Positions 11,920-23,957 are shown, counted from the stretch's first letter. The stretch: DNA of 64,000 nucleotides from Psilocybe azurescens (GCA_023853785.1 JAJIRX010000611.1:1-64000); one strand, 5' to 3'. Notes: generated by a model from the sequence alone, not told the origin. Numbers and translations: made by a program.

Positions 11920-12880
11920 TGTCCTACACCCCGCCATGTCCGTCGTTGTTGTCTTCGCTGTCGCCGTCTTGCCCTTGCCCTTGCCCCGCCCCCCGTCTCG
12001 CCTCACCTCGCCCGCCCCGCCGTCTCGCCTCACCTCGCCCGCCTCTGCCATCTCGCCCTCACACCTCCGCCGTCTCGCCTCACCTCCGCCGTTCGCCTCA
12101 CCTCCGCCGTCTCGCCTCACCTCCGCCGTCTCGCCCTCACCTCCGCCGTCTTCGCCCTCACCTCCGCCGTCTCGCCCTCACCTCCGCCGTCTCGCCTCAC
12201 CTCCGCCGTCTTCGCCTCACCTCCGCTGTCTCGCCTCACCTCCGCCGTCTCGCCTCACCTCCGCCGTCTCGCCTCACCTCCGCTGTCGCCCACCTCCGCT
12301 GTCTCGCCTCACCTCCGCCGTCTCGCCTCACCTCCGCCCGTCTTCGCCCTCACCCCCGCCATCTCGCCCTCACCCCCGCCATCTCGCCCTCACCCCCGCC
12401 ATCTCGCCTCACCCCGCCGTCTTCGCCCCGCCGTCTCACCCCTCGCCCTGCCCCCGCCGTCTCGCCTCATCTCGCCCTCGCCCCGCCGTCTCGCCTCGCC
12501 CCCGCCGTCTCGCCTCGCCCCGCCGTCTCGCCTTACCCTCACTGTCTCGCCCTCGCCCTCGCTCTCGCCTCACCGTCTTGCCCCCGCTGTCTTGCCCCCA
12601 CCGTCTTGCCCTCACCGTCTTGCCCTCACCGTCTTGCCCTCACCGTCTTGCCCCGCTGTCTTGCCTCGCCCTCACCCACACCCTCGCCCTCACCGTCTTC
12701 GCCCCGCCGTCTTGCACCACCCTCGCTGTGCCCGTCGCTGTCGCTGTCTCGCCGCACCGTCTTCGCCCCCCACCCTTGCTGTCGCTGTCGCCGTCCTTGC
12801 TGTCGCCCTTGCCGTCGCTGTCGCCCTTGCCGTCGCTGTCGCCCTTGCCGTCGCTGTCGCTGTCGCCGTCGTCTACGTTC
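11920..12880 (+). repeat. Pyrimidine-rich hypervariable array
   Basis: Dozens of variants of CTCGCCTCACCTCCGCCGT give way to CCCTCACCGTCTTGCC and then to GTCGCTGTCGCCGTC triplets near the 3' end. The strand carries almost only C and T plus G in CG/GT steps. All three forward frames are therefore free of stop codons for about 1.1 kb. Equivalent arrays occur at 29,350-29,950, 37,300-38,190 and (complement) 40,560-41,360. Confidence 0.85.
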
Positions 12881-13136
12881 CCGTCATCAGCGGTCGTGGT
12901 CGTGGCTGTCGTGGTTGTGTTCGTCCTCCGTCAGCGTCGGGTTGGCTTTTGCCTGGCTCCGACTGACGAGGGCGGTAGTGGTGGTGGTGGTGGAAGAAAA
13001 AGTGGGGCCGGAATCAACAACAGACCGACGTGGCATCAACATGTCACGCACGCGTTGTTGTTTGTCCCGTGCCGAGCAGTGCCGAGAATTTCGGCAGCAT
13101 CACTATCTATTTAACTAATTTTATTATTTTCCATAA

Positions 13137-13220
13137 GCCTTTGTGGCTCAGTTGGTTTATCCGCTTGCGTTCGGCATTCTCCGATGCCCGAGTTCAATTC
13201 TCGTTAGTGTCTTTTTTTTT
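13137..13220 (+). other. tRNA-like Pol III unit inside the element
   Basis: It begins GCCTTTG and continues TGGCTCAGTTGG, a good A-box. About 47 nt later GAGTTCAATTCTC fits a B-box with one change. The B-box sits in a CGAG/CTCG hairpin, and GGCAT/ATGCC forms another stem. A run of nine T's follows at once, as in a Pol III terminator. The acceptor stem does not pair, so this is a tRNA-derived promoter unit and not a working tRNA. Confidence 0.5.
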
Positions 13221-13567
13221 CTATACTAGTATAAATTATAATAAAAGGACATCCGTTGGACTTCCATTGGAATTCCGTTGGACTTGTCCGCTGGAATTCC
13301 AATGGTCATGTCCAGTGGGATTCCGATGGACTTCCATTGGACTTCCGTTGGACTTCTGTTGGTTCTGTCCGGTCATTTCCAGTGGACAGTCCGCCCGGAC
13401 AGTCTGTTGGACTTGTAGTCCGGTCGGACTTTCACCGGAATCTCACCGGAATCTCACCGGAAAATTTCAGCAGTCCTAGACCAGAAAAATTGTCATTCTG
13501 AATATAGAAAGTCTGACAGAGTCCGACCGGAGTCCGACCAAAAAATGGGGGGCCGTGTAAAGACCTC

Positions 13568-16500
13568 GGGTATTTTGAGTCTGTACATGAGAGGTCCCAA
13601 GACTTCTGTGATAGTGAATGGGCCTTCTCGTTTCGGTTTCATCTTTGAATGGTACCTAGTGGAGATGTTGCGGGAGTCTAGCCAAACTTTCGTTCCTTTC
13701 TCGAACAGTTTGAAGTTCGATTTTCGTCATTCGGCTATCCTTTGTCTTGCAAGTTCGTGGGTGGCTAACGCTTCTTCTCGATCTTTTAGGAGATGTTTGA
13801 CTTTTTCCTCCACCGATGGGGCTTTGGTATTCTCAAATGCGAGTGGAATGGCCAACGGAGATGAACCTAAGGTGAGTTCGAACAGGGTTTTAGCCCTTTC
13901 GGTGTGTTTCCTGTTGTTGTGAGTGAATTCCAATGTTCCAATTGACTTGTTCCAGTCGTTTGGGTGTGACGAACAATAGATGGATAGGTAGGCTTCTATT
14001 TCTTGGTTGAATTGCTCGGTGGTTCCATCTCCTATTGGATGATAAGCCATGGTTAATTTGGACTTGATTCCCAAGAGTTTCATGAGTTCTTGGAAGACTT
14101 TTGCAGTGAATAGGGGATCTTGATCAGAGATGATGCTATCTGGGAGTCCAAATCATTTGAAAAGGTTGTCGAGTAAGAGTTCAGCTGCTCTTTCTGCGTC
14201 AAGTGCCTCTCCCGGTTCCCCTTTTTTCCAACAAGGTATTAAAATTACCCCCTTAGTAAGCCCATGGTCTACCACAACCATGATTGCATCCACGATCTGT
14301 CCCGCACTGTTCTTAACTGGTGGTAAATTGGTTAGAAAGTCCATTGAACAGTTTGCAAATGGTCGCGTAGAAGTTGGTCTGGCAACTGGCATGAAAGACA
14401 GGTGAGAGGGATTTCTGTTGATCTTGAATTGTTGACAGATTCTGCATCCTTTGACATATTGTTTTATGAAGGATCATAGTCCTGGCCACCAGTAATGTGC
14501 CTTTACTGCATTGTAAGTTTCAAGTTCTCCAGGGTGTCCTGCCGATGGTAGATCGTGAAGGGATTTTACCACTTGTTGCCATAGGTTTTGGTTCTTTGGT
14601 ATATATGTTTTGTCTTTATAAAAATTATGTTTTTCCTATTGAATTCTTCTGTTCTCCAATCTTCGAGATTGGTTCATAAGTTGGGTGGTCCTCCTTGTAG
14701 TAGAGCCTTCAGGATTTCCGCAATGTCCATGTCGAATTCTTCTGAATCAATGATCTTCTGTTGTAGTTCGGTGTTGATTAGATTAACAAACAGTTCCTCT
14801 GGTAAAAGAGTCACATCTTTGTTATCGTGGTCTTTGTCTGGTATAAAATCTGGTCTTCTTGATAAAGTGTCAGATTGAATCATTTTTGTCCCGGGCATGT
14901 GGATTAGTTTCAGATTGAATTCGGATAGGAATAATGACCATTGAGCTTGCCGTCTGTTCAGATTTCTTGGGCTTCTGAAGTAGGTCAGGTTCTTGTGATC
15001 AGAATAAATGATCGTCATATGTTCGGATCCTTGAATGTAGTGTCTCCATTCTTGTAATGCTTGTACAATTGCCAGGAGTTCTCAATCGTAGATTTCATAG
15101 TTCCTTTCCATTGTGGAGAAGGTTTTCAAATAAATGCGCATGGGTGTCTTTTGCTGTTTCCATCGAGTTGAGTCAGAATGGCTCCAGATGCATATTTAGA
15201 GGTGTCGCATTCAATTTGAAATGGTTTGCTTGGATCTGGCATTGAGAGAACTAGTTCTTCCATGAATCATCGTTTTAATTCATTGAATGCTCATTGAGCT
15301 GCGTCCATCCATTTGAATTTCTTGTCCTTCTTTAGGAGGTCGTTCAGGGGTTGTGCTACCGTAGAGAACTTCCTGATGAATTTTCAGTAAAATTTCAAAT
15401 CCCAGGAATCCTCTGACTTGCTTGACTGTGATGGGCGCAGGCCAGTCTTGGATTCCTTTAAGTTTTGATTGGTCCATGGAGATTTTTCCTTCTTCGATTA
15501 TCATTCCCAGGTATTTGACTTTCCGTTGTCTGAAGACACATTTTTCTGGTTTGAGGTACAGGTTGTTATCCTTCAGTCTTTGTAGAACAATCCGTTCATA
15601 TTTTGCCAAGTCTTCTTAATTTTTGGCAAAGATTAAGATGTTATCCATGTAGATAATCATGAACCCTTCAGAGATTTCTCTTTCGAACAGCGAATCCATC
15701 ATGGATTGAAAGGTGGCCAGGGAATTGCATAATCTGAAGAACATAATCATGGGTTCAAAGAGTCCTCAATTCATTTTGAAGGTGGCTTTCTGTTGATCTT
15801 CCTTTTGAATGCAAACATTGTTGTATCCTTGCCTGACGTCTAACTTGGTAAAGAATTTCGCTCCTTTGAGTTTGTCCAATAGATCAGGGATTCATTGCAA
15901 AGGGTAGGCATTCTTTATTGTCCATTCGTTTAGATATTGATAGTCCTGACAAGGTCACAGTTTTCCGTCTTTCTTGGCTACAAACAAAAAGGTGATGCGA
16001 TGTCTGATTCTGATTTGACGATATATCCTTTGTCCAGCATTTCTTTAAGAAATTTGTCCTGTTCAATTTGTTCTTCCAGGGTGAGGCTGTAGACTTTGCA
16101 TGGTTTCGGTTTGAACCCAGGTTTCAGTTCGATTTTGTGGTCCCAGGGTCTTGAGATGGGAAATTTATCTGCTGCCTTTTTGTCAAAAAAGTCCGAGATA
16201 GTTGTGGAGGTCCGGGGAACAAGTTCTTACAGAGGTTTAGCAGGTGTGTTGTTTTCGTGTTCCATTGCCAGAGTTTGTGAAGCTGTGGTTTTCGCGTTGA
16301 TCCATGCCTGGTCCATTTCTTCAGAGTCTTTTGCTTCGATAAAATCTATTACCAAAGCGTTGAAGTCCTCAAGTGGTGTGTCCGTGGTGTCCATGGTGTT
16401 TATGATTGGTTCAGTTCCTTCCAGTTCTTCTTCCATTGTGGTAGTGCGGATGGATTTGGAAACCCTCCATTTAACTTTTCCAGTTTCCCAATCGATGTCG

Positions 16501-18020
16501 GGGTTTCGTTTTTGTAGCCAAGGTAGACCTAAAATAATCTTTTGTTGTCCCAGTCCAGAGACAAATAGAATTTCCTTGTTCGTTCTGTTTCCGATGGTAA
16601 GATTGAGTTCTACAAAGGTAGAGATTGTTCCTTTCTTATTGAGAGTTCCGTCCACATTGTATACCGTGAGATTTTTCTTCAAGGCTTTTTGTTCGAGTCC
16701 TAGTTTCCTAGCATAGTTTTGGTCGATGAATTTCCCACCAGCTCCGGAGTCAATTAGACCCAAGGTTGCGACAATTTGTGGCCTTCTGTTTTTTATGGCA
16801 GAGAAAGAAATCGGTAAATGCATAGATTTATTCTTGAGTGTAGCCATAAATACAGAATAGATGCCTAATCGTGGAGAGACCGACGTCGATTCAGTTCTCC
16901 ATTTTAAAAATCCTCAATGTTGGTACCCTCCTCCTGGTCTTCCATTGCCAATTTTGCCAGTTCTTCTCTTTCCTTCATGTTCAGCTCCCGGATATGGGCA
17001 TGGAGGTCTTTGCTGTCCATTTCTTTTTGGTAATTCCTTTGGTATGAAAGGATTGTTCTTTTTCTTCTGAGGGCAATCTACAGTGAGATGTCCTAGTTGT
17101 TTGCATCTGAAACAAGCCCCCTTTTTCATGAGGGCTTGTTCGTTCTTCGGTGGTCATGATGTTGATGTCCATTGCGAAGGGGTCCTGTCTTGGCGCCGGA
17201 TTTGGGAATGAATTGTGTGTTCGATTGAGATGGGCCTCTTATTGCCATAGCGAGTCAATAGCTCCTATCGAAAGACATGGCTTTGTCATACCATTCTTCA
17301 ATTTTGGTGGGCCTCTTCTCGGACTGGATGATCTTCTGCACTAGCACCGGGTTCAGTGTTTTTTTGAACATTTCAATCAGGAGTTTGTTTGTGGTGTCAG
17401 AGTCGTTTGACATCCCTGCCTCTCCAACCAGTAGTTTGAACTTGGTTACTAGTTGTTCAGCGGTCAGGTTCCTTTGTTGAAGCGCTTTTAATTTGTCCAA
17501 TGCATCAATGTCTTCTTCTTCTGGCTTGAATGCCTTCTGGAATTTGTCAATAAATTCCTTATATGTCGGTAAGTCGATATCCCCCGTGTCGAGGTTCAGT
17601 TTGTTCTGGACAAATTGCGGTTTCCAAACGACTGTGTTCCCTTCTTGCATAAAAGAGAGGATGAAACGCAATTCGTTTAGGTTCAGTGTCGTGAGACGTC
17701 CTTGTTGATCCCCATATAGAGGATACATTCTTGAAGGAATTTCTTGCTTTTAAACCGTTTGCTGTTGAAGGGCGTAGGTTTGCTAAGAGAGAGTTCCCTT
17801 GTCTTCAGGGTGTCAATCGTCATTTGTTGGTCAACCATTTGTGGTTCGTTCGGTTCAGAAGTTTCAGAGGTGTCGGTGAAGTATTCTTCTCCTGACGATA
17901 GTCCTGGAGTTTGGGTAATGGGTTGAATGTCTGATGTAGGCATTTGTTCACCACTGTTGTCAGTGTCATAGTTTGCGGAGAAGGTTCCACCTTGAGATGT
18001 TGTGGTGTCTGGTTCAAGCT
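13568..18020 (-). pseudogene. gypsy 1 gag-pol polyprotein, multiple stops and frameshifts
   Basis: Gag runs from about 18,020 to 17,255 with a frameshift near 17,700. A zinc knuckle, CFRCKQLGHLTVDC, is at about 17,085-17,125. Protease has LIDSGAGG near 16,750 and ILGLPWLQKRNPDIDW near 16,500. Reverse transcriptase carries YMDN where YMDD is expected (about 15,650), with a stop shortly after FAKN. RNase H ends with SDTLSRRPDF near 14,860. Integrase shows a GCRICQQF zinc-binding segment, CSMDFLTNLPP, SDQDPLFTAK and TEQFNQEIEAYL, so the D-D-E set is recognisable. In-frame stops occur at the positions of Arg, Gln and Trp codons, as expected from C to T or G to A changes. The copy is not functional. 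Confidence 0.85.
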
Positions 18021-18061
18021 CCCGATACTGCTTGTGGATGAAGCAGTATGGTAGAGTGAGA

Positions 18062-18072
18062 AGCTAGTTCTT
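18062..18072 (-). promoter_or_regulatory. Self-complementary primer binding site (Tf1-like)
   Basis: Directly inside the 5' LTR the sense strand reads AAGAACTAGCT. Its exact complement, AGCTAGTTCTT, lies inside the LTR at 18,192-18,182. This matches the self-priming arrangement of the Tf1/sushi gypsy lineage, in which the first 11 nt of the transcript anneal to the site next to the LTR. I saw no resemblance to a common tRNA 3' end. Confidence 0.6.
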
Positions 18073-18481
18073 TGTTATGATCTCAAGTTAGAATCATGCA
18101 GTGTGCGTAATCTAACCACCAATTGTTTACAAGAACAAGTTTCAAGTTCAAGTTTGAGCAGGTTAAGCAGGTTGGATTCTCAAGAACTAGCTAAAGAATA
18201 CAATGGATCCTTCCTGGTATAAATACTATGAACTGTACAGCAAATTGAAACAAGGTCAAATGTTCATCAGCAGATGTATATAAGAATAGAGGAAACAGAT
18301 CGAACGTTCATCAAAAGATGTATCATAAAAGATGGAAGTGAAAGTTCATCAGAGATATGATGGAAGGCAAAGTTCATCAGAACATATGATGATGTATCAA
18401 TAATGTGAAAGATGACAAAGAAAAAGGAAAAGAAAAGAAAAGAAAAGAGAAAGGAGAAAAGAAAAAAGACTTGTCATAACA
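18073..18481 (-). repeat. gypsy 1 5' LTR
   Basis: The plus strand reads TGTTATGATCTC...GACTTGTCATAACA, giving TG...CA ends with an inverted TGTTATGA/TCATAACA. It is collinear with the solo LTR at 55,570-56,002, including the A/G-rich AAAAGAAAAG tract. It abuts the LINE ORF1 start codon at 18,482. Confidence 0.85.
18182..18225 (-). promoter_or_regulatory. LTR core promoter: TATA box and inferred start
   Basis: The sense strand has TATTTATA at 18,225-18,218. The 11-nt sequence complementary to the primer site starts about 26 nt downstream, at 18,192. That is where transcription should start if the element is self-primed. Both TATA and 11-mer are conserved in the solo LTR at 55,570. Confidence 0.55.
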
Positions 18482-19738
18482 ATGGGAGCTGCATCTGCTG
18501 CACAAAAATATCACAGAATCAAGGAGAATATTGGCATCCTAGTTCCATCTCTAATGTTAGGATCATTCAAGACCCTTGCAGACCAGCAGGACAAGATACT
18601 CGACAGGCTAAACTCAATTACAAAAACAATTCACACCCTACAAAACAATGTCACCTCAAATCACTCAACCATATTCAACAAAATAAGAAACCTCAGCAAG
18701 GAAATCAGCCAAGCCCAATTTGACTGTAGGACATCAGTCGCAAGGAAGACAGAAGCAAACACCTCCAACTATATGCGAAAATATCAGCAAACACCATCAA
18801 GCACTCAATCCAAGAAGACAAAAACCATCGCAAGCCAGTCCCAGACCAAATCCAGCACCCCCACTCTGCCCACTCAAAATCAAGATATGGCTGCATCCAA
18901 AACAGTTAATCTAAACCCAGACACATCACACCACCCCTCCTGCATTGTCATCCAATTCCACCTGGATGGCATCCTGGACAAGGATAAAGAAGAACCAGAG
19001 GCAATTGTACAGATAGTCAACAAAGCTCTACAGAAGGACCCCAAGGCAAACCATCTCAGAGTCATTGCAGACAGGTTCAATCCCCAGGAAAACCTAATCC
19101 TATCAACAAGGGCAGACCAGACAGTAGCTGAACTCATAACCCATGCCAACCTCTTTGTTCCAACCATCAAAAAGAATACTGAACATCTGTACAAGTTGAC
19201 AGAAGATGGTACAAGATACAAATAGATGGGGTAAGTTCCTGCAGACTAACAATTGGTGGAGAGAGGCATGTCCATGAGCCCAAGACCATACATACTGAGC
19301 TCGCAGCCTGTAACCCTTATTATGCCAAAATCATGAACAGTGTCACATCACCTCCATGCTGGATGCACACTAAGGAAGAACTACTAACCACAACCAGATC
19401 ATCAGTGGTCTTTGCAGTAGACCAAGAGTACATAGCAAGAATATTTCTAGAACACTGCACCCTTGCAGCATTCAGGTGACATTGCCCACTAAGAGCATAT
19501 CAAGACTGCCCACCTATTGTCCAGTGCAAGAACTGCTGGGCCTGGGACCACAAGTCAGAACACTGCAAAGCTAAGACAAGGTGCCACCTACAGTATGTGG
19601 CAAGGAACACACAACTGAGGAACAAACATCAAGATGAGCCATGCCAGAGATGCACCATGATGGGCCTCAATGGAGACTCCATGGATACAACCCAAGATGG
19701 TGACTCATGCTACACAACCTACATTGCATAAATTGTAT
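18482..19738 (+). pseudogene. LINE ORF1 (nucleic-acid-binding, zinc knuckle)
   Basis: The first frame, MGAASAAQKYHRIKENIGIL to EDGTRYK at 19,225, is open for 247 residues. It has a coiled-coil-like N-terminal third (KTLADQQDKILDRLNSITKT), a Gln/Ser/Thr/Lys-rich linker and a folded C-terminal part. After a frameshift the sequence continues to about 19,738 with CKNCWAWDHKSEHCKAKTRC, typical of LINE ORF1 zinc knuckles, and has a stop near 19,480. ORF1 proteins coat LINE RNA. The start codon lies immediately beside the gypsy LTR, so the original 5' UTR has been displaced. Confidence 0.65.
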
Positions 19739-20061
19739 AGCAACAGATAAGCCAGAATCCAGTTATGCTGCTAACACTAGACAATGCCCAACTAGAATCA
19801 AAAAATATGGTACAGTAAGAGACATAGAGAGAAAATCTAGGAAGGTTGAAAGCCCATGGACTGTAGCCATGGGAAAGAAGACAACTTGGAAAAACCCAAG
19901 ACATCTCTTTCAAACAACTTGGAAGCTGCCAACAGTATACCTCAATACCAGCCCTATCAAAATATGTTCCAGACACTAGCCTTTGAACTGACCTTAGGAG
20001 ACTTCTCAGACACAAGCAGAATCACATCAATGAATCTAGACAATAGCTCCCCTGGATCTCA

Positions 20062-20480
20062 ATGAGCTACAACACAAACAAAATAGTGACTTTGCCCATA
20101 CATGTTGCACAACTAAATGCACAACATGAAAAACATGTTGTGACTAATCTCCTGAATAACTTCTTTAGCAAGTTTGACCTCATTCTTTTACAAGAACCAG
20201 CCTGGGGATGCATAGAAAACAATAATGGAAAAGAGGTAATTGGCCCCAGTTGCTCTCTCTGGCTGGACATCTATTATTCCTGTCACCAATCACACACAAG
20301 ACATCAGACCAAGAACTCTAGCCTACATCTGCAACAGACCTGACTTCACAGTGACATTGCAAACAGGTATCATTGAAAATTGAGATATACAAGTCCTTGA
20401 CATTATCCGACCAGGATATCCACTTACCACCATCATCAATGTTTACAATGACACACCAGCTCTATTACGAGGGCAGGACT
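20062..20480 (+). pseudogene. LINE ORF2, endonuclease N-terminal half
   Basis: PIHVAQLNAQHEKHVVTNLL followed by DLILLQEPAWG is the start of an AP-endonuclease-like domain (LNxQ... LLQEP). It continues in another frame as YICNRP... and IINVYNDTPAL and stops at the copia junction near 20,481. The preceding 320 bases (19,739-20,061) are a linker without recognisable domains. The other half of the domain resumes at about 24,401. Confidence 0.65.
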
Positions 20481-23400
20481 ATCCGACTGAAGCTCAACAA
20501 TTGCCTACATGCTCCAGGGGGCGGCGGTCAACCTATTATCGGTTGGACGTCTGAACAGCGCCGGCATTGGTTGCAATTTCGTTCCAAACGAGGGTGTCCA
20601 CCTCTCCAAAAACGGGATCACATTCGCATCTGGAGAAATGATCAATCGCTTGTTTAGTCTCAACGCCGACTTCATTCCTCGTCCTCATTCGGATGAACGT
20701 GTCATGTTTGCCAAGGTTCCCGAATCACTGTATCTTCACCATCTTCGTCTGGGACACCCTGGCGAGAATGCGACCCGAACTTTGGTGAAATCACTCTTAA
20801 AATCACAAATCAAGGATCTCGGAGCCCATCAAATGTGAACCGTGTATTATCGCTAAGCATGTCGCCACCCCGCACCCGCCCACGATCAGTCGGTCAACAT
20901 ACCTATGCACCACTTGAGCTGCTAGTTGGAGACACGTGCGGACCTTTTCCGGTAGAAACTCCACACAGGAAAAAATATTTTGTGGCATTTCAATGCGTTG
21001 GTATGAAGGTCAACAACCTACAACTCGTCGCCGACAAAGTTCCCGACACGATGCTCGGGCGTTCATCACTGTCAAAGAACGATGGGAGAAGAGAACCGGC
21101 TTCAAGGTCAAGCGTTTCAGATGCGACGGCGGGACCGAGTGGAAGGGTGCCTTCACTCAATACCTCAACGATCATGGCATTGAAATTGAAGTGACACCAC
21201 GCTGCGAACATTGGATGAACGGCGAAGTTGAACGGTTCATGTGCACTGTACAAGGCCGTATCCTGGCTATGCTGACAACGGCCCAATTACCCATGACATA
21301 CTGGGGCGAAGCCGCCTTAACTGCTGCTTATCTCCTCAACGTAACCACTCTGAACACCAACGGCATCACTCCTTTCGGAAGCTATGTACGGTCGTCCCCC
21401 GAATCTCTCTCACCTGCACATCTGGGGCTCGCGTTGCTTTGCGCATGTCCCAGAGGAATAGCAAACAAAACTTGGTGCAAAGTCCGTGGAATGTCTTTTC
21501 ATGGGCTATCCGCCAGGTGGGCGTGGTTATCGCCTTCGCGACATTAAGTCTCTTCATTTTTTCAATTCTTCTAATGTTATTTTTGATGAGAACATTCCGT
21601 ACCAAGCACTTCATCGTCCTCCTGTTAATCCTATAGATTACTCTTCACTTCCTTTCTTGCCACCCATTGACTCTGCCCCTACTGTACCTTGTCTTTCATC
21701 TTGCACTGACTCTACTGTTTCTGTTTCATCTGTAGCTCAATCTTCTGCTTCCAATCCTGCTGTAGCTCAATCTTCTTCTTCAAATGACCCTATCTCCTCT
21801 TCTTGTCCAGTAGACTCCTCTTCTGTTTCTTCTCCTTGTCTTGTGACTGACGGCGACCTCGATGCGCCCCAAGCTTGTTTCTGATATAAATTCCCCTTCT
21901 TCTCCGCTTATTCCTATTTTAGTTGAGCCGGTTACTCCTGTTCATGATTCTGTTCCCCATTCTTCCCTCCCTCCTACCCCAGACCCCATTCATACTCTGC
22001 CTCGTTGTTCTTCTTCCAGGGAACGCCCGTCCCACTGAGCATGGATCCTTTCACGCTCGTCTGGTTGAGGCGTCCGTCCAACATCGAGAGAAGCTTCGTG
22101 TCAATCGAGAGGCTCGTGAAGCTGAAGGATCTTCAACAGGGCGCCCCGACGCTGGTCCGGCTGTTCCAGTGCACCTCGACAACGACAATCCTTTTGCAAG
22201 TTTGTGCTGCATGGGCGCGCTCGATGATCGTCCGTCACGCGACTGCCCTATTTCGCATCTGACTGTGTCTCTGGATGTCGAAGACTACCTCTCGTGACAA
22301 GGACGCTTTGTGGGAATCGACACTGCTGTCCGTTCGCAGTGATATTTGTCGTGTACCTTCATCACCAGGTTACGACATGTCCATTCCACCTGCAAACTAT
22401 GCCGAAGCCATGGCTCGCTCAGATGCCGATGAATGGAGGAAAGTTGTGGTCAAGGAGTTGGAAATGTTGAAGAGTATGGGGGTGTATGTTGATGATGTGT
22501 TGCCAGATGGGGTGAATGTGATTGGTTGTCGTTGGGTACTGGAGTTCAAGCTGTTGGAAATAGGTGGTCCCCCAATTTACAAAGCTCGACTGGTTGCACA
22601 GGGCTTTTCTCAGATTCCATTTGTCGATTACGACGCTACCTTCGCCCCCCGTCGCTAAATCTGTCAGCATTCGTTTTATCGCCGTCTATGCTGCAATTCA
22701 TGCCTGGCATCTCGAATGTTTCTGACGCCACGTGTGCGTTTCTCTGGGGCGACTTGACGGAAACCATTTACATGCGATGCCCTCAAGGATATTCTTCGCC
22801 CGTTCAAGGGGGTGTGGAGGTTACTCAAATCGTTATACGGCTTAAAACAGGCCAGCCGTGTCTGGTATAAGCTACTTCGCTCTGTCTTGGAGAAGCTGGG
22901 CTTCAATCGCTCGGAATTTGATCATGCTGTTTTTATATTCAAGCGCTGGTGGGGTGGGGGAATGTTCACTGCTTGCTGGGGATGCATGTTGATGATGGGT
23001 TGGGGGATCGAACTCTTCCAAATTTCTTCGCTTCATCAAGGAGGAAATCGGCAAAGCGTTTGGGATCAAGGACCTGGGACCTGTGAAGGAGTTCCTAGGG
23101 GTGCAGTTTGAAAGAGATCTTGGTACACGTGAGCTTTGGATTCATCAAGAGCCATACATTGACGCGTTACTTGACGAATATGGTTTGATCAACTGTAATC
23201 CCGTCTCCACTCCTATCGATGTCGCTCATCCTTTCGGTCGTGAAACCGACATTCATCCCATCATCCCTAACTTGATCACTGCCTTCCAACGACTAATCGG
23301 CTCTCTACTATTCATTCAACGTCATTCTCGTCCCGACATATCAGTTGCTGTCCTTCTCCTATCGCAACATTGTTCAAAACCTTCCTCATGCCACTTTGCT

Positions 23401-23950
23401 GCGGCAAAGCATGTTTTACGATATCTCAGTGGTACACGATCCCTGCGTCTTCACTATGGGGGTACTTCCTCCGGCGCTTCACTTTATGGGTACTCCGATG
23501 CAGACTGGGCTGGGGATAAAGTCACTCAGCGCATCGACTTCTGGCTTCTTGTGGACAATGGCTGGAGGACCTATCAGCTGGTCGTCGAAAACTCAGACTT
23601 GCATTGCGACGAGCTCAACAGAGTCGGAATATGTGGCCCTCACCCATGCCCTACAAGAAGGTCTCTGGCTCCGTGCATCTCTAGCCTATCTTCAACTTCC
23701 ATGCCCTACTCCTCTCATCATCGCAACCGACAACGAAGGTGCTCGTTCCTTGTCAGAAAACGACTCATCCCACAGCAAGGCAAAACATATCGACATTCGT
23801 TATCACTTTATTCGCTCTCACATTGAATCTCAAACCTTTCAAATTGTTCATACTTCTGGAATAACCAATCCTGCCGACATTCTCACTAAACCACTTCATC
23901 GCTTGAAGTTCCTCGAGGCTGTGGAACGGTTAGGCTTTGCAATCCGTTGA
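20481..23950 (+). pseudogene. copia pol, frameshifted
   Basis: Gag-pre-integrase: LHHLRLGHPGENATRTLVKS. Integrase core: FRCDGGTEWKGAFTQYL and later HWMNGEVERF. A Ser/Pro-rich linker lies at 21,640-21,880. Reverse transcriptase: NYAEAMARSDADEWRKVVVK, GCRWVLEFKL, YKARLVAQGF, and LKQASRVWYKLL. The catalytic segment near 22,990 is frameshifted. RNase H: YSDADWAGDK, SSTESEYVAL and HIDIRYHFIR, ending FAIR-stop just before the polypurine tract. At least five frame changes make it inactive. Confidence 0.85.
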
Positions 23951-23957
23951 GGGGGTG

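Larger units (their letters stand above)
10815..13567 (+). mobile_element. CTTTAC element, chimera of subfamily 1 ends and a subfamily 3 left half
   Basis: The left tip (GTAGTTTACAGTGCCCCC) and right tip (GGGGGGCCGTGTAAAGACCTC, with the last base at 13,567) match the complete subfamily 1 copy at 36,544-38,834. Subterminal arrays carry the palindrome-like core TCCAxTGGA. At about 11,323 a second left end (TGTACTTTACCTCCACC) begins, and its sequence to about 11,950 matches the subfamily 3 copy at 28,754. The right half, after the pyrimidine array, is subfamily 1 again. There is no direct repeat at the outer ends. The left flank is a plus-strand minisatellite gene and the right flank is gypsy integrase. 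I infer that two elements recombined within their shared arrays. Confidence 0.7.
13568..18481 (-). mobile_element. Ty3/gypsy retrotransposon 1, 3' end missing
   Basis: The minus-strand element starts with its 5' LTR at 18,481-18,073 and runs through gag, protease, reverse transcriptase, RNase H and integrase. It stops inside the integrase C-terminal region at 13,568, where the CTTTAC element begins. The 3' end of integrase and the 3' LTR are absent. The order PR-RT-RH-IN identifies Ty3/gypsy. A solo LTR of the same family lies at 55,570-56,002. Confidence 0.85.

Noticed and set aside
11877..13118. Three overlapping forward open frames of 356-413 codons rich in Pro, Ser, Arg and Cys
   Set aside because: They are open only because the CT-rich array contains no stop triplets in any forward frame. 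Equivalent frames occur in every copy of the array, and composition follows the repeat, not codon usage.
13137..13211. A functional tRNA gene
   Set aside because: A- and B-boxes are present, but the acceptor stem does not pair and the anticodon arm is unclear. The unit recurs inside mobile elements, so it is tRNA-derived at most.
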